Shown here: positions 6,719 through 16,800 of the stretch, piece after piece
How positions within the stretch are numbered: position 1 is the first letter of the stretch
Layout of the letters: each line of letters begins with the position of its first letter
Assembly: GCA_902773635.1 (NCBI GenBank)
Contig: CACYFH010000009.1
Coordinates: 1 to 34,670, forward strand
Reading direction: 5' to 3'
DNA: 34,670 bases
Origin: an uncultured Ruminococcus sp.
GTDB taxonomy: Bacteria; Bacillota; Clostridia; Oscillospirales; Acutalibacteraceae
Position numbers and translations under genes: made by a program
Notes under the pieces: model-generated
What the model was told of the DNA's origin: nothing
Seen by the model: only the letters and a program-made list of their open reading frames with translations
Databases searched by the model: none

Positions 6719-7984
6719 ATGAAACTCGATACTTTATGCGTACAAGCCGGCTATGAGCCGCAGAACGGCGAGCCTCGTCTGCTCCCGATCGTCCAGAGCA
6801 CGACCTTTGTCTATGACACTGCCGAGACGATGGGCAAGCTCTTCGACCTCGAGGAAGCGGGCTTCTTCTACACCCGTCTCGCGAACCCCACGCTCGATAC
6901 CGTCGCGAAGAAGATCGCGGCGCTCGAGGGCGGCGTCGGCGCGATGCTGACCGCATCCGGCCAGGCGGCTTCCCTGATCTCCGTCACCAATATCGCGAAG
7001 GCGGGCGACCATGTGATCGCGTCCGCGGCGATCTACGGCGGCACCTTCAACCTGTTCAACAAGACCCTGCGCGACCTCGGCATCGAATTCGATTTCGTCA
7101 GCCCGACCATCTCCGCTGAGGAGCTCGAGAAGTGCTTCAAGCCCAACACCAAGGCTGTTTTCATCGAGACCGTCACCAATCCGTCTCTCGACGTCGTCGA
7201 TATCGAGCTGTTCGCGACCGTCGCTCACGCGCACAACGTCGCGCTGATCGTCGACAATACCTTTGCGACCCCGATCAACTGCCGTCCCTTTGAGTGGGGC
7301 GCGGATATCGTCGTCCACTCCACCTCCAAGTACATGGACGGCCACGCGGTCGCTCTCGGCGGTGTGATCGTCGATTCCGGCAACTTTGACTGGACAAAGG
7401 GCGACTATCCCATGCTCACCACCCCCGACGAGACCTACCACGGCACCGTCTATACCGAGCAGTTCGGCAAGGCGGCATATATCACCAAGTGCTGTACCCA
7501 CCTGATGCGCGACCTCGGTCCTCAGCAGTCTCCGCAGAACGCGTTCCTGCTCAACCTCGGTCTGGATACCCTCGCCCTCAGAATGGAGCGCCATTGTGCG
7601 AACGCTCAGAAGGTCGCGGAGTTTTTGGAAGCGCACGACAAGGTCGAGTCCGTCAACTATCCGGGTCTGAAATCCAATAAATACTATGAGATCGCGAAGA
7701 AGTACATGCCCAACGGCTCCTGCGGCGTGATCTCCGTCTGCGTCAAGGGCGGCAAGGAAGGCGCCGTCCGCTTCATGGAGGGCTTGAAGCTCGCGAAGAT
7801 CGTTATCCACGTCGCCGACGCCCGCACCTGCGTGCTCCATCCCGCCTCCACCACACACCGTCAGCTCTCCGATCAACAGCTGATCGACGCGGGCATCGCG
7901 CCGAACATGGTGCGTCTGTCCGTCGGTATCGAGAACGCCGAGGATATCATCGCTGATCTCGCTCAGGCGCTGGAGCAGGTTTGA
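6719..7984 (+). CDS. metY: O-acetylhomoserine sulfhydrylase (Cys/Met metabolism PLP enzyme)
   Basis: 421 residues, the usual length of MetY. It is a cytoplasmic PLP enzyme making homocysteine from O-acetylhomoserine and sulfide. It starts TLCVQAGYEP; next come YTRLANPT and the GAMLTASGQAA loop that holds the cofactor phosphate. DNTFATP precedes the Schiff-base lysine K204 in HSTSKYMDGH. RTCVLHPASTTHRQ and MVRLSVGIEN close the protein, as in the family. GGAGGTAAAG sets the start. ispD begins one base after the stop, so they are probably cotranscribed, although no metabolic link is known. No S-box or T-box is visible in the 66-base leader. A related gamma-family enzyme cannot be fully excluded. 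Confidence 0.9.
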   Translation: MKLDTLCVQAGYEPQNGEPRLLPIVQSTTFVYDTAETMGKLFDLEEAGFFYTRLANPTLDTVAKKIAALEGGVGAMLTASGQAASLISVTNIAKAGDHVIASAAIYGGTFNLFNKTLRDLGIEFDFVSPTISAEELEKCFKPNTKAVFIETVTNPSLDVVDIELFATVAHAHNVALIVDNTFATPINCRPFEWGADIVVHSTSKYMDGHAVALGGVIVDSGNFDWTKGDYPMLTTPDETYHGTVYTEQFGKAAYITKCCTHLMRDLGPQQSPQNAFLLNLGLDTLALRMERHCANAQKVAEFLEAHDKVESVNYPGLKSNKYYEIAKKYMPNGSCGVISVCVKGGKEGAVRFMEGLKLAKIVIHVADARTCVLHPASTTHRQLSDQQLIDAGIAPNMVRLSVGIENAEDIIADLAQALEQV

Positions 7985-7985
7985 T

Positions 7986-8675
7986 ATGAGCGAGCGATTC
8001 ACGACCGCCATCATCGTCGCGGCGGGCGACAGCACCCGCATGGGCTATAAGCTCTCCAAGCAGCTCATTCCCATCAACGGTCACGCGGCGATCGAATACA
8101 CGATCAAGGCGTTCCAGAACTGCCCTCTGATCGACGAGATCATCATCGTCGCGCGTTCCATCGACATCGACGATATCGCCCACGTCGCCTTCAATTTCCG
8201 CAAGGTCATCGCTGTCACGGCGGGCGGCTCGACCCGCATGGCGAGCGTCCGCAAGGGCATGCACGCGGCGGATAAGCGCGCGACCCATTACGCCGTCCAC
8301 GACGGTGCGCGCATCCTGATCACTCCCGCTGAGATCGAGAAGGTGCTCAACGAAGCCTACGACTGCTCCGCGGCGGCTCTCGGCACGCCTGTCACCGATA
8401 CGCTCAAGGTCATGGGCGAGAACGGCGAGATCGTCTCCACCCCCGACCGCTCCACCCTCTGGGCAGTCCAGACGCCCCAGGTCTTTGAGAAAGAGCTCTA
8501 CAAGCGTGCGATGGGCAACGCCCTTATGAACAACCTTGAGGTCACCGACGACTGCTCGATGGTAGAGGCGCTGGGCGAGACCGTCCGCATCGTCCGCGGC
8601 GAGTACAGCAACATCAAGCTGACCACCCCCGTAGACGTCACCATCGCCGAAGCGATCCTCTCCAAGAGGAAGTAA
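7986..8675 (+). CDS. ispD: 2-C-methyl-D-erythritol 4-phosphate cytidylyltransferase
   Basis: 229 residues, the normal size of IspD. It couples CTP to methylerythritol 4-phosphate, the third step of the MEP isoprenoid pathway. The nucleotide loop AAGDSTRMG (canonical AAGxGxRMG) and the following KQLIPINGHA are near the start. VHDGARILI and LWAVQTPQVF are family motifs, and the end reads IKLTTPVDVTIAEAIL. It is separated by one base from metY. ispF is 203 bases downstream, with repeat B between them. Confidence 0.95.
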   Translation: MSERFTTAIIVAAGDSTRMGYKLSKQLIPINGHAAIEYTIKAFQNCPLIDEIIIVARSIDIDDIAHVAFNFRKVIAVTAGGSTRMASVRKGMHAADKRATHYAVHDGARILITPAEIEKVLNEAYDCSAAALGTPVTDTLKVMGENGEIVSTPDRSTLWAVQTPQVFEKELYKRAMGNALMNNLEVTDDCSMVEALGETVRIVRGEYSNIKLTTPVDVTIAEAILSKRK

Positions 8676-8706
8676 AAGTCAGATTAAAGCTTTTTCCAAA
8701 TACACA

Positions 8707-8835
8707 GTCATTCCGAGGAAGGGAGAACACGCGTGTTCTCCCTTCCGTGGGAATCCCACAAATAGAGAATGAAACGTTTGTGTGCTACTTTGTGGGATTG
8801 CTACGTCGTAATCTGCGATTACTCCTCGCAATGAC
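8707..8835. repeat. Palindromic repeat family B, full copy
   Basis: The ends are GTCATTCCGAGGA and TCCTCGCAATGAC (12 of 13 complementary). Inside are a perfect hairpin GGGAGAACACGCGTGTTCTC, the block GTGGGAATCCCACAAA and its reverse TTTGTGGGATTGCTAC. It occupies the gap between ispD and ispF. Shorter relatives occur at 22052, 28342 and 33073. Confidence 0.85.
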
Positions 8836-8878
8836 AACTATTATTTCGATCTGATCGAACTCAGAAAGGACTGATCAT

Positions 8879-9355
8879 ATGAGAATCGGACACGGATATG
8901 ACGTACATCGCTTCAAGAAGGGTCGCGACCTGATCCTCGGCGGTGTCGAGATCCCCTATGAGATGGGTCTCGACGGCCATTCCGACGCGGACGTCCTTCT
9001 CCACGCCGTGATGGACGCGCTGCTCGGCGCGGCGGCGCTCGGCGATATCGGCAAGCATTTCCCCGATACCGACCCGAGGTACGAGGGCGCCGACAGCTCC
9101 AAGCTCCTGTGGGACGTCGTCGGCATGCTCCAGAAGGAGGGCTATAAAGTCCACAATATCGACTCCACTATCTGCGCCCAAGCGCCCAAGCTCGCACCCT
9201 ATATCGACGAGATGCGCGAGAACATCGCCGTCGCCTGCGGGCTGAAGAAGAGCGCCGTCAGCGTGAAGGCGACCACGGAGGAGGGTCTCGGCTTCACCGG
9301 CAAGCTGGAGGGCGTCTCCGCGACCGCCGTCTGCCTGCTTGAAGAAATCGAATAA
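8879..9355 (+). CDS. ispF: 2-C-methyl-D-erythritol 2,4-cyclodiphosphate synthase
   Basis: 158 residues, full length. IspF cyclises CDP-methylerythritol phosphate with release of [15 protein letters not shown] carries the metal ligands Asp8 and His10, and [20 protein letters not shown] carries the third (His42) and the substrate loop. [13 protein letters not shown] follows; [12 protein letters not shown] near the C-terminus is the CMP-side motif. AGAAAGGA precedes the ATG. It ends at a hairpin that also holds the next gene's ribosome-binding site. Confidence 0.96.
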   Translation: MRIGHGYDVHRFKKGRDLILGGVEIPYEMGLDGHSDADVLLHAVMDALLGAAALGDIGKHFPDTDPRYEGADSSKLLWDVVGMLQKEGYKVHNIDSTICAQAPKLAPYIDEMRENIAVACGLKKSAVSVKATTEEGLGFTGKLEGVSATAVCLLEEIE

Positions 9356-9360
9356 TCCAC

Positions 9361-9400
9361 GCACCTCTCTCATACACATATGGGGAGAGGTGCTATTTTT
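9361..9400 (+). terminator. ispF terminator overlapping the ribosome-binding site of the next gene
   Basis: GCACCTCTC (9361-9369) pairs with GAGAGGTGC (9385-9393), followed by TATTTTT (9394-9400) and immediately by the ATG at 9401. The right arm is also the Shine-Dalgarno sequence of the carboxypeptidase gene, so the hairpin can both end ispF transcripts and cover the ribosome-binding site in readthrough transcripts. Confidence 0.7.
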
Positions 9401-10537
9401 ATGAAACTGAAACCATTTTTTGCCATCCTATTGGCGGTCATTTTCTGCATGCCTGTCATTACGACCACCGCGTTGAGCGAGGAGGAGATCAACGCGCCGT
9501 CGGCGATCCTGATGGACGCGAACTCCGGCAAAATTCTTTTTGAGAAAAATCCGCATGATCAGCGACCCTGCGCGTCCATCACCAAGGTCATGACCCTGAC
9601 CCTCGTGCTGGAGGCGGTCGACAGCGGGAAGATCCACATGGACGACGTTGTGACCACCTCGGCGCACGCGGCTTCGATGGGCGGGTCGGATATCTGGCTG
9701 GAGGAAGGTGAGCAGATGACGGTCGACGAGATGATCAAGGCGACCGCCGTCGCTTCCGCGAACGACGCGGCTGTCGCGCTCGCGGAGTTCGTCAGCGGGA
9801 GCGAGGATGATTTCGTCGCCGCGATGAACGAGAAGGCGAAAGCTCTCGGCATGAACGAGACCACGTTCAAAAACTGCAACGGACTCGATGAGGAAGGGCA
9901 TGTGACCTCCGCCTACGACGTCGCAGTCATGTCGCGCGAGCTGATGAAGCACGAGCAGATCTTTGACTACACCAACATCTGGCTCGATACCCTCCGCGGC
10001 GGCGAGACCCAGATCGTCAACACCAACAAGCTTCTGAAAACCTACGACGGCATCACCGGACTGAAAACCGGCACCACCGGCGACGCGGGCGCGTGTATCA
10101 GCGCGACGGCGGAGCGCGACGGGCTGAGCCTGATCGGCGTGGTGTTGGGCGCGTCCAGCGGCAAGGAGCGTTTCCGCGACGCGGCGGCGCTGCTCGATTA
10201 CGGCTTTGCAAATTATCAGACAAAGGAGCTCCACCTCGACGGCGAGCTCGATCCGCTCTCCGTTACGGGCGGTATGCAGGATCAGGTGAAGCTCTCCTGC
10301 GGCGACACAGCATATTTGACCGTCCCGAAGGGTGAGGGAGAGGGCGTGGAATCCGCCGTCGAACTGCCCGAGAGCGTAGAAGCCCCGGTGCATAAGGGCG
10401 ATCCGCTCGGCAAGCTGCATTTCACCGCGAACGGCGCGGAGCTCGCGACCTTCGACATCCTCGCGGACGAGGATGTGGAGAAGAAGGATTTCGGCTGTAT
10501 CATGGGGCTTCTGCTGAGATCTCTCGCAAGGTTGTAA
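9401..10537 (+). CDS. Serine D-alanyl-D-alanine carboxypeptidase (PBP5/DacF type)
   Basis: 378 residues. ATG 9401 is preferred to the in-frame ATG at 9380 because GGAGAGGTG lies at the right distance and the shorter form has a clean signal peptide (KLKPFFAILLAVIFCMPVI). It trims the terminal D-Ala of peptidoglycan outside the membrane. The catalytic triad motifs are SITK (59-62, nucleophile Ser59), SAN (119-121) and KTG (222-224). A PBP5-type beta domain follows. The C-terminus is a short hydrophobic/amphipathic segment (CIMGLLLRSLARL) suitable for membrane association. A paralogue lies at 25893-27224. In clostridia such enzymes serve vegetative wall or spore cortex; which one cannot be told. 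Confidence 0.93.
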   Translation: MKLKPFFAILLAVIFCMPVITTTALSEEEINAPSAILMDANSGKILFEKNPHDQRPCASITKVMTLTLVLEAVDSGKIHMDDVVTTSAHAASMGGSDIWLEEGEQMTVDEMIKATAVASANDAAVALAEFVSGSEDDFVAAMNEKAKALGMNETTFKNCNGLDEEGHVTSAYDVAVMSRELMKHEQIFDYTNIWLDTLRGGETQIVNTNKLLKTYDGITGLKTGTTGDAGACISATAERDGLSLIGVVLGASSGKERFRDAAALLDYGFANYQTKELHLDGELDPLSVTGGMQDQVKLSCGDTAYLTVPKGEGEGVESAVELPESVEAPVHKGDPLGKLHFTANGAELATFDILADEDVEKKDFGCIMGLLLRSLARL

Positions 10538-10540
10538 TGC

Positions 10541-10620
10541 TGTAGGGCGGGGGTACCCCCGTTGGGGGAATGTCCGAAGGACAAGGGGAGGAGCCGTCTC
10601 CGGCGAGGAATGCTCCCGCC
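10541..10620. repeat. Palindromic repeat family A, left half only
   Basis: 80 bases identical to 5797-5876, from TGTAGGGCGGGGG to TGCTCCCGCC. The right half of the element is missing. Identity over 80 bases suggests recent copying or conversion. Confidence 0.85.
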
Positions 10621-10687
10621 GCGCGACCTTTCTCCAATTGTCGCCTTTAAGGGCAGTCCGGCACAACCGAATACACCGCAAACCTCG

Positions 10688-10710
10688 GGGTGTTCCATTA
10701 TGGAACACCC
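10688..10710 (+). terminator. Strong hairpin upstream of the giant protein
   Basis: GGGTGTTCCA-TTA-TGGAACACCC, ten perfect pairs, followed by TTTAAAAATG. The T-run is short. It separates the carboxypeptidase from the promoter at 10733. Confidence 0.5.
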
Positions 10711-10732
10711 TTTAAAAATGTCTGAAAGGCAT

Positions 10733-10761
10733 TTGAAAAATGTTAGTATTTTTGGTAAAAT
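10733..10761 (+). promoter_or_regulatory. Sigma-A type promoter of the giant secreted protein
   Basis: TTGAAA at 10733-10738, 17 bases, TAAAAT at 10756-10761. A leader of about 60 bases precedes the AAAGGAGGA ribosome-binding site and ATG 10829. Confidence 0.6.
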
Positions 10762-10828
10762 AATAAATTGAAAAGTTGTATACCGCCGTTAGTGATACAA
10801 CTGCTGATTTCTCAAAGGAGGAATAGGA

Positions 10829-13800
10829 ATGAAAGGAAGATTTTGGAAAAAGACCCTGTCAGTCTGTCTGGCTCTCTTGATGATCGCGGCGCTCGTTCCG
10901 GCGCAGCTCATCGCGAGCGTCGGCGCGGCGACCGGCGTCTCTTATCTCAGCAGGAGCTGGGACGGCTCACAGGTCGTAACGGAGACGAAAACTGTCGACT
11001 GTCAGGATTATAATTTCGGCATTACCGATCTCAACGGTTGGTACTATGTGAACGGATACTACGAAGTGAGCCAAAGATTGAATGTCACAGGTACAGCCAA
11101 CATCGTCATCCAGGATGGCTCCACTTTATTGGCGAAGGATGGCATTCACGTTCCGGAGGGAACGACGCTCAACGTCTATAACGCACCCGGCGGCGAGAAC
11201 GGCAGGCTGGTGTGCCAGGTAGACACCAACAACGCGGCAGCCATCGGCGGCAACGATGGTGAAGTCTGCGGTACTGTCAATATTTACAGCGGAACCGTTA
11301 TCGCAAATACCCGCGACAACGGCGAAGACGCGGCGGGTATCGGCGGCGGCTACGGCGGCTACGGCGGTCATATCAATATCTACGGCGGCACGGTCGACGC
11401 GACCGGCGGCTCTTCTTCATATGACGGCGGCGCGGGCATCGGCGGCGGCGGTCAAAGCTGGGGCGGCTTTATCACAATCTACGGCGGCAAAGTTACTGCT
11501 CAAGGCGGCGCGAATGCGGCAGGAATCGGCGGCGGCGACGAAGGCATGAGCGGCGATATCGTGATCTTCGGCGGCACCGTCAAGGCGACCGGCGGCTCTG
11601 TGAATTCCGACGGCGGCGCGGGTATCGGCGGCGGTAATGAAAAAGGCGTCAATAACATCGTTATATACGGCGGTAATGTCACAGCACAGGGCGGCTGTGA
11701 CGGAGCAGGAATCGGCGGCGGTGACGCCGGCGACGGCGGCAATATCACGATCGTCGGCAATACTACTGTCAATGCGACCGGCGGCAAATACGGCGCGGGT
11801 ATCGGCGGCGGCCAAGGCAAGGGCGGCGGCACGATCAAAATCAACGGTGCTGCTGTCACCGTCACCGCTCAGGGTGGCGACTACGGCGCAGGTATCGGCG
11901 GTGGTCAAAACGGCTCCGACTTTACAATCGAGCTCACCAATGCGAACGTAACCGCAACGGGCGGCGATAATGCCGCGGGTATCGGCGGCGGTGACGGCGG
12001 CTATGCCGATTCCATCACGATCACCGGCGGTATCATCAACGCGACCGGCGGTTCTGCAAATCTTGACGGCGGCGCAGGTATCGGCGGCGGTAACGAAAAA
12101 CAGGGCGGTATCATCACGATCACCAACAGCGACGTCACCGCTAAGGGCGGCGCTGACGGCGCGGGCGTCGGCGGCGGCGACGGCGGCGACGGCGGCACGA
12201 TCACCATCACCGACGGCAAGGTCGAGGCAACCGGCGGCGCCAACGCCTCAGGTATCGGCGGCGGAGACCACGGAAGCGGCGGTTTCATCACGATCAACAG
12301 CGGTACCGTTATCGCAAACGGCGGCGAAGACGCGGCGGGTATCGGCGGCGGAGAAAACGCCGACGGCGGCGTGATCACTATTAATGACGGCGTCGTCACC
12401 GCAACGGGCGGACAAGACGGCGCAGGTATCGGCGGCGGCGGCGACGGCGCGGCGTCCGGCGGTAACGGCGGCGTGATCACCATCAACGGCGGCAAGGTCA
12501 CAGCGAACGGCGGTAAATTTCATAAGGAAGTCGAAGGCACACATTACAACGACGGCGCCGCAGGTATCGGCGGCGGCTATCTGGGCAACGGCGGAATCAT
12601 CAAGATCACCGGCGGCGAGGTCACGGCGACAAGCGGTTACCAGGCGGCAGCTATCGGCGGCGGTGACGGCGGCTCGAGCGGCAATATCACGATAACCGGC
12701 GGTACAGTCAGAGCCAAAACTCTTGCGTATTTTGTTTCTTGGACGAATAAATCGGACGCAGCTGCCGGCATCGGCGACGGAATGAGCGTTCACGGAGATT
12801 CCGAACGCATCATCACGATTTCCGGCGGAGACATCGTTACAGAAACTGTGGATGAAACTAACCCTTATCTTCATGGCGGCGCCGGTATTGGCTCAGGCTA
12901 CGGCGGAAGCGGCTCCGAGAATATGAAGATCATCATCACCGGCGGTAAGGTCGTGGCAAACGGTGCTCCTAGCTCCGCGGGTATCGGCGGAGGCGAAGGA
13001 AAGTACGTCGGTGAGATCTCTATCAGCGGAGATGCCAATATCATCGCAAGAGGCGGCGGATTCGGCGCGGGTATCGGCGGCGGAGCTAAGGCTAAGTCCG
13101 GAAAGATCACGATCTCCGGCGGCGCGATCGAAGCCTACGGCGGAAATGGCGGCGCAGGCGTCGGTTCCGGTGCTGCGTGCACCCAAAAAGATAATTCTGT
13201 GGATATCACGATCTCCGGCGGCAATATCAAAGCGAACGGCGGTGCTGGTATTAAATATTATCAGGAAAGTTATTATTTTCCGGGAGCGAGTATCGGCGCA
13301 GGCGGTTGTAAACAGGAGATTTTACATGGTACTGATTATGGAGACATTGTAGATAAGTCTTATTTTGCCGGAAACATCTATCTGAACGGCGGTACGATCA
13401 CTGCCAACCGAACCATCGGAGCGACCCGTGAGGAGGCGCTTGACGGTGCAGAGGGCGAGGTCTATTTCAACGGCGCGACCGTGCAGATCGAAACGGATGA
13501 AAATTATCCTTCCGTAAGAGCTACAAACATCAAACTCAGAGACGACGATGAGTATCCTCAGAATGTCGCCTATAAGAACAGCGATTCCGATGCGCTTACC
13601 AAGGTACCGAAAGCCGACCGTATCGCTACTCTGAAGGAAGAAGCAAAAAAGATCGTGTTTGTATCGCCCTGTGTGCATTCAGATATGACCTATACCGATA
13701 ACGGCGATAACCATATAGCGGATTGCCCTCACTGCCACAGAAACTACACGGCGCCGCATCGCTTCGGTGAGCCGGTATGGAACTGGGCGGGGGATCACCT

Positions 13801-16800
13801 CTCAGCAACAGCGACCTTCACCTGTGAGGATTGCGGTCACAAGACTACTTTGGACGCAATAGTCTCTAAAACCGAGGGTTATGCAGAGAATATCTATAAG
13901 GCTGTTGTCGAATTCCAAGGCAAAATGTACGATACGGAATTCGTGGAGTACTTCAAGCCCGCAAACGTATCCTATAAGAAAGCGAAGTATACTCCCGGTG
14001 AGAACGATCCGGCGAACGGCGCCGTCTCTTATGACGATGCAACGGTAACGGATTATACCGAGGTCACCGCTACCGAGAACACATGGAGCGACGGCGCCTA
14101 CGTCGTTCTGCATGATACTGTTGTCAGCGAGAAGATCACGGTCACCGGCAACGTCGATCTGATCCTCTGTGACGATACGGCGCTGACTGCCGCGAACGGC
14201 ATCACCGTCAGCAGTGGCGGTCACCTCAATATCTATATTCAGGAAAAGGGCACCGGCAAGCTGATCGCCAACGGCACACCCGGAACAGATAAATCAAGCG
14301 ATAAGACAGACGGCTCTACGGCGATCGAAGGCTCCGTCACCGTCCACGGCGGCGAGATCACCGCGATCGGCGGCAAGGGCGGCGAAGGCTCCGGCAGCTC
14401 GAGATGGAGTCGCGGAGGAGACGGCGGCAAGGGCAGCTTTGGATTCTCCGGCGACGTCGTCATCTACGGCGGCACCGTCAAGGCAGTCGGCGGCAACGGC
14501 GGCAGGGGCGGCTATGGTTATTATTCAGGACACGGCGGCGTCGGCGGTTTCGGCTTGAACGGAAATATCGAGATCTACGGCGGTTCGTTCGACCTGAGCG
14601 GCGGCATCGGCGGCAGAGGTGATAACGGTACAATAAATTATGTTCTTGCCGGAGAAAACGGCGGCGCGATCACTGCGACACGCGCGAAGATCTGGGGCAA
14701 CCCGACCTTTGTCACCCAGCCGTTCACCGAGGTAGCCTACAAGGCTCCTACCGTCGATGCGACAGGTAATATCCTCTATTACAAAACTGACGTCGGCGAT
14801 CGCTATTTCTGTGAAAACCGCATCTATACGCCCGCCGACAAGGACGTAACTCTTCCGAAGATCGACCTCAAGCATGTTGCGGCGGCTGCTTCTACCTGTA
14901 TCAAGAACGGTAACATCGAATATTGGTACAGCGAGCATTATAATAAGTATTATTCCGACGATAAAGCCAAGAACGAGATCACGGCTGAGAGCGTCGTTCT
15001 CCCCATGATCGCCCACACCTACGGTGCGCCGACATGGAGCTGGGCGGACGACTGCCAAACAGCGACAGCGATCTCCGTTTGCTCCGTGTGCCATCAGCCT
15101 TTTGAATTTGAGGCAACGGTCACATCCGTTCAGGAGGAGCTCAAGACCACCTACACCGCGACGGTAGTGATCGACGGCACGACCTATACCGATAAGGTCG
15201 AGGCCAATAAGCCGAAGAAATACGTCGCGCAGATCGAGCCGTATATCGACGATAACGGCGCCTATATCCTCGGCACGAAGGAACATTATGTGATCGAAGG
15301 CAAAAACTATGCCGTCAACGAGGACAAGACCGTCGGCGAAAAGCTCGATTCTGTCGAACTCAACTATTTTGACTTTAAACTTGACAACTACGAGAACTAC
15401 AACATACTCGGCTATACCGGCTCCTACGACGGCCTTGACGAGCTGGTGATCCCCAAAACCTACAAGGGTAAGCCTATCACGGCTCTCGGTTCCGATAACG
15501 GCGAAGGATTCATGGGTAAGGCGACCGGCGAGAAAAAGCAGTTTGTCTTACGATTGAATGAGAACATCAAAGAGATCAAGAACAGCGCATTCTATGACTC
15601 ATTTGTGACCAAGGTCGTCGGCGATACCTCCGGTCTGAACACTCTCGGTGTGTATGCGTTCTCTCAGGCAAACTCCCCTGACGGCTACACACTGGATATC
15701 ACGTTCGATTATCCCGGAGAGATCACCACAGAAGCGAGCACCTTCAACAATATGAATGTCACCATTCACCTGACGCACAGCGCATGGATCACGAATGAAA
15801 GCAGCGGTTCGGTGCAGAAAATCATCTATGACATCACCGACGATCAGCATACCTACGGCGAACCCGTCTGGTCTTGGGCGGATGACTGCAGCTCGGCAAC
15901 CGCGACCTTCACCTGCACCGATTCGCGCTGTAAGCATGCTCAGACCGTGGATGCAGCGATAGAGAGAACCGCCGTCCACGACGACGGTACAGCGACCTTC
16001 ACCGCGACGGCTGAGCTTGACGGCAGGAGCTATACCGATACAAAGACGGGCTATGCCGATACGCTCGGGGCAAAGCTCGTCGGCCGCTCGATCTCCCTCG
16101 ACGGCGATATCGGCGTCAACTTTTACATGGAGCTGTCCGACGCTGTCGCAAAGAGCAGCACAGCCTATATGCACTTCACCATCCCGAAGAACGGCGAGCC
16201 CGCCACACAGGATATCAAGGTATCCGACGCAAGACCCGTTGAGTCCGGCGACAAGACCTACTATGTCTTCAAGTGCCAGGTAGCCGCGAAGGAGATGACC
16301 TCCGATATCAAGGCGCGGATCATCGACGGCGAGAAGCTCGGTACGGAGTTCACCTATTCCGTCAAGGATTACGCCGACTATCTGCTCGCGCATACCGAGG
16401 AGAGGGAAGACCTCGCGAAGGCGGCTCCTTTGGTAAAAGCCTTGCTCAACTACGGCGCATATGCCCAGATCCATTTTGACAAGACCTCTAAGGGACTTGC
16501 GAACGCCGGCCTGACAGAAGCAGAAAAGGCGCTCCCTGATTTCACGATCGACGTCGCGGAGCCTGTCATCGGCAAGCTGCCTGCGGGCACGACCTTTGCG
16601 GGCGCGTCCCTCTCGCTGAAGTCCGAGACCACCCTCTCGCTCTACTTCAAGAGCGATTCCGCGCTCACCTTCTCCTGCGGCAAGTATACCGTTGAGAACG
16701 TGAAGAACGGCGACTATCAGGTAGCGCGTATCCGAGGCATCAAGGCGAAGAAGCTCGGCAGCACCCTCACCCTGAACGTCAGCGGCGCGACCGTCAAGTA

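Noticed and set aside
11126-13186. Long frames opposite or alongside the glycine-rich repeats
   Set aside because: Repetitive GGC/GCC DNA keeps other frames open; they give low-complexity Ala/Pro/Asp runs only.
11220-13300. Tandem DNA repeats of the giant gene as a CRISPR array
   Set aside because: Units are translated, irregular and of coding phase; there are no identical short direct repeats with unique spacers anywhere in the window.
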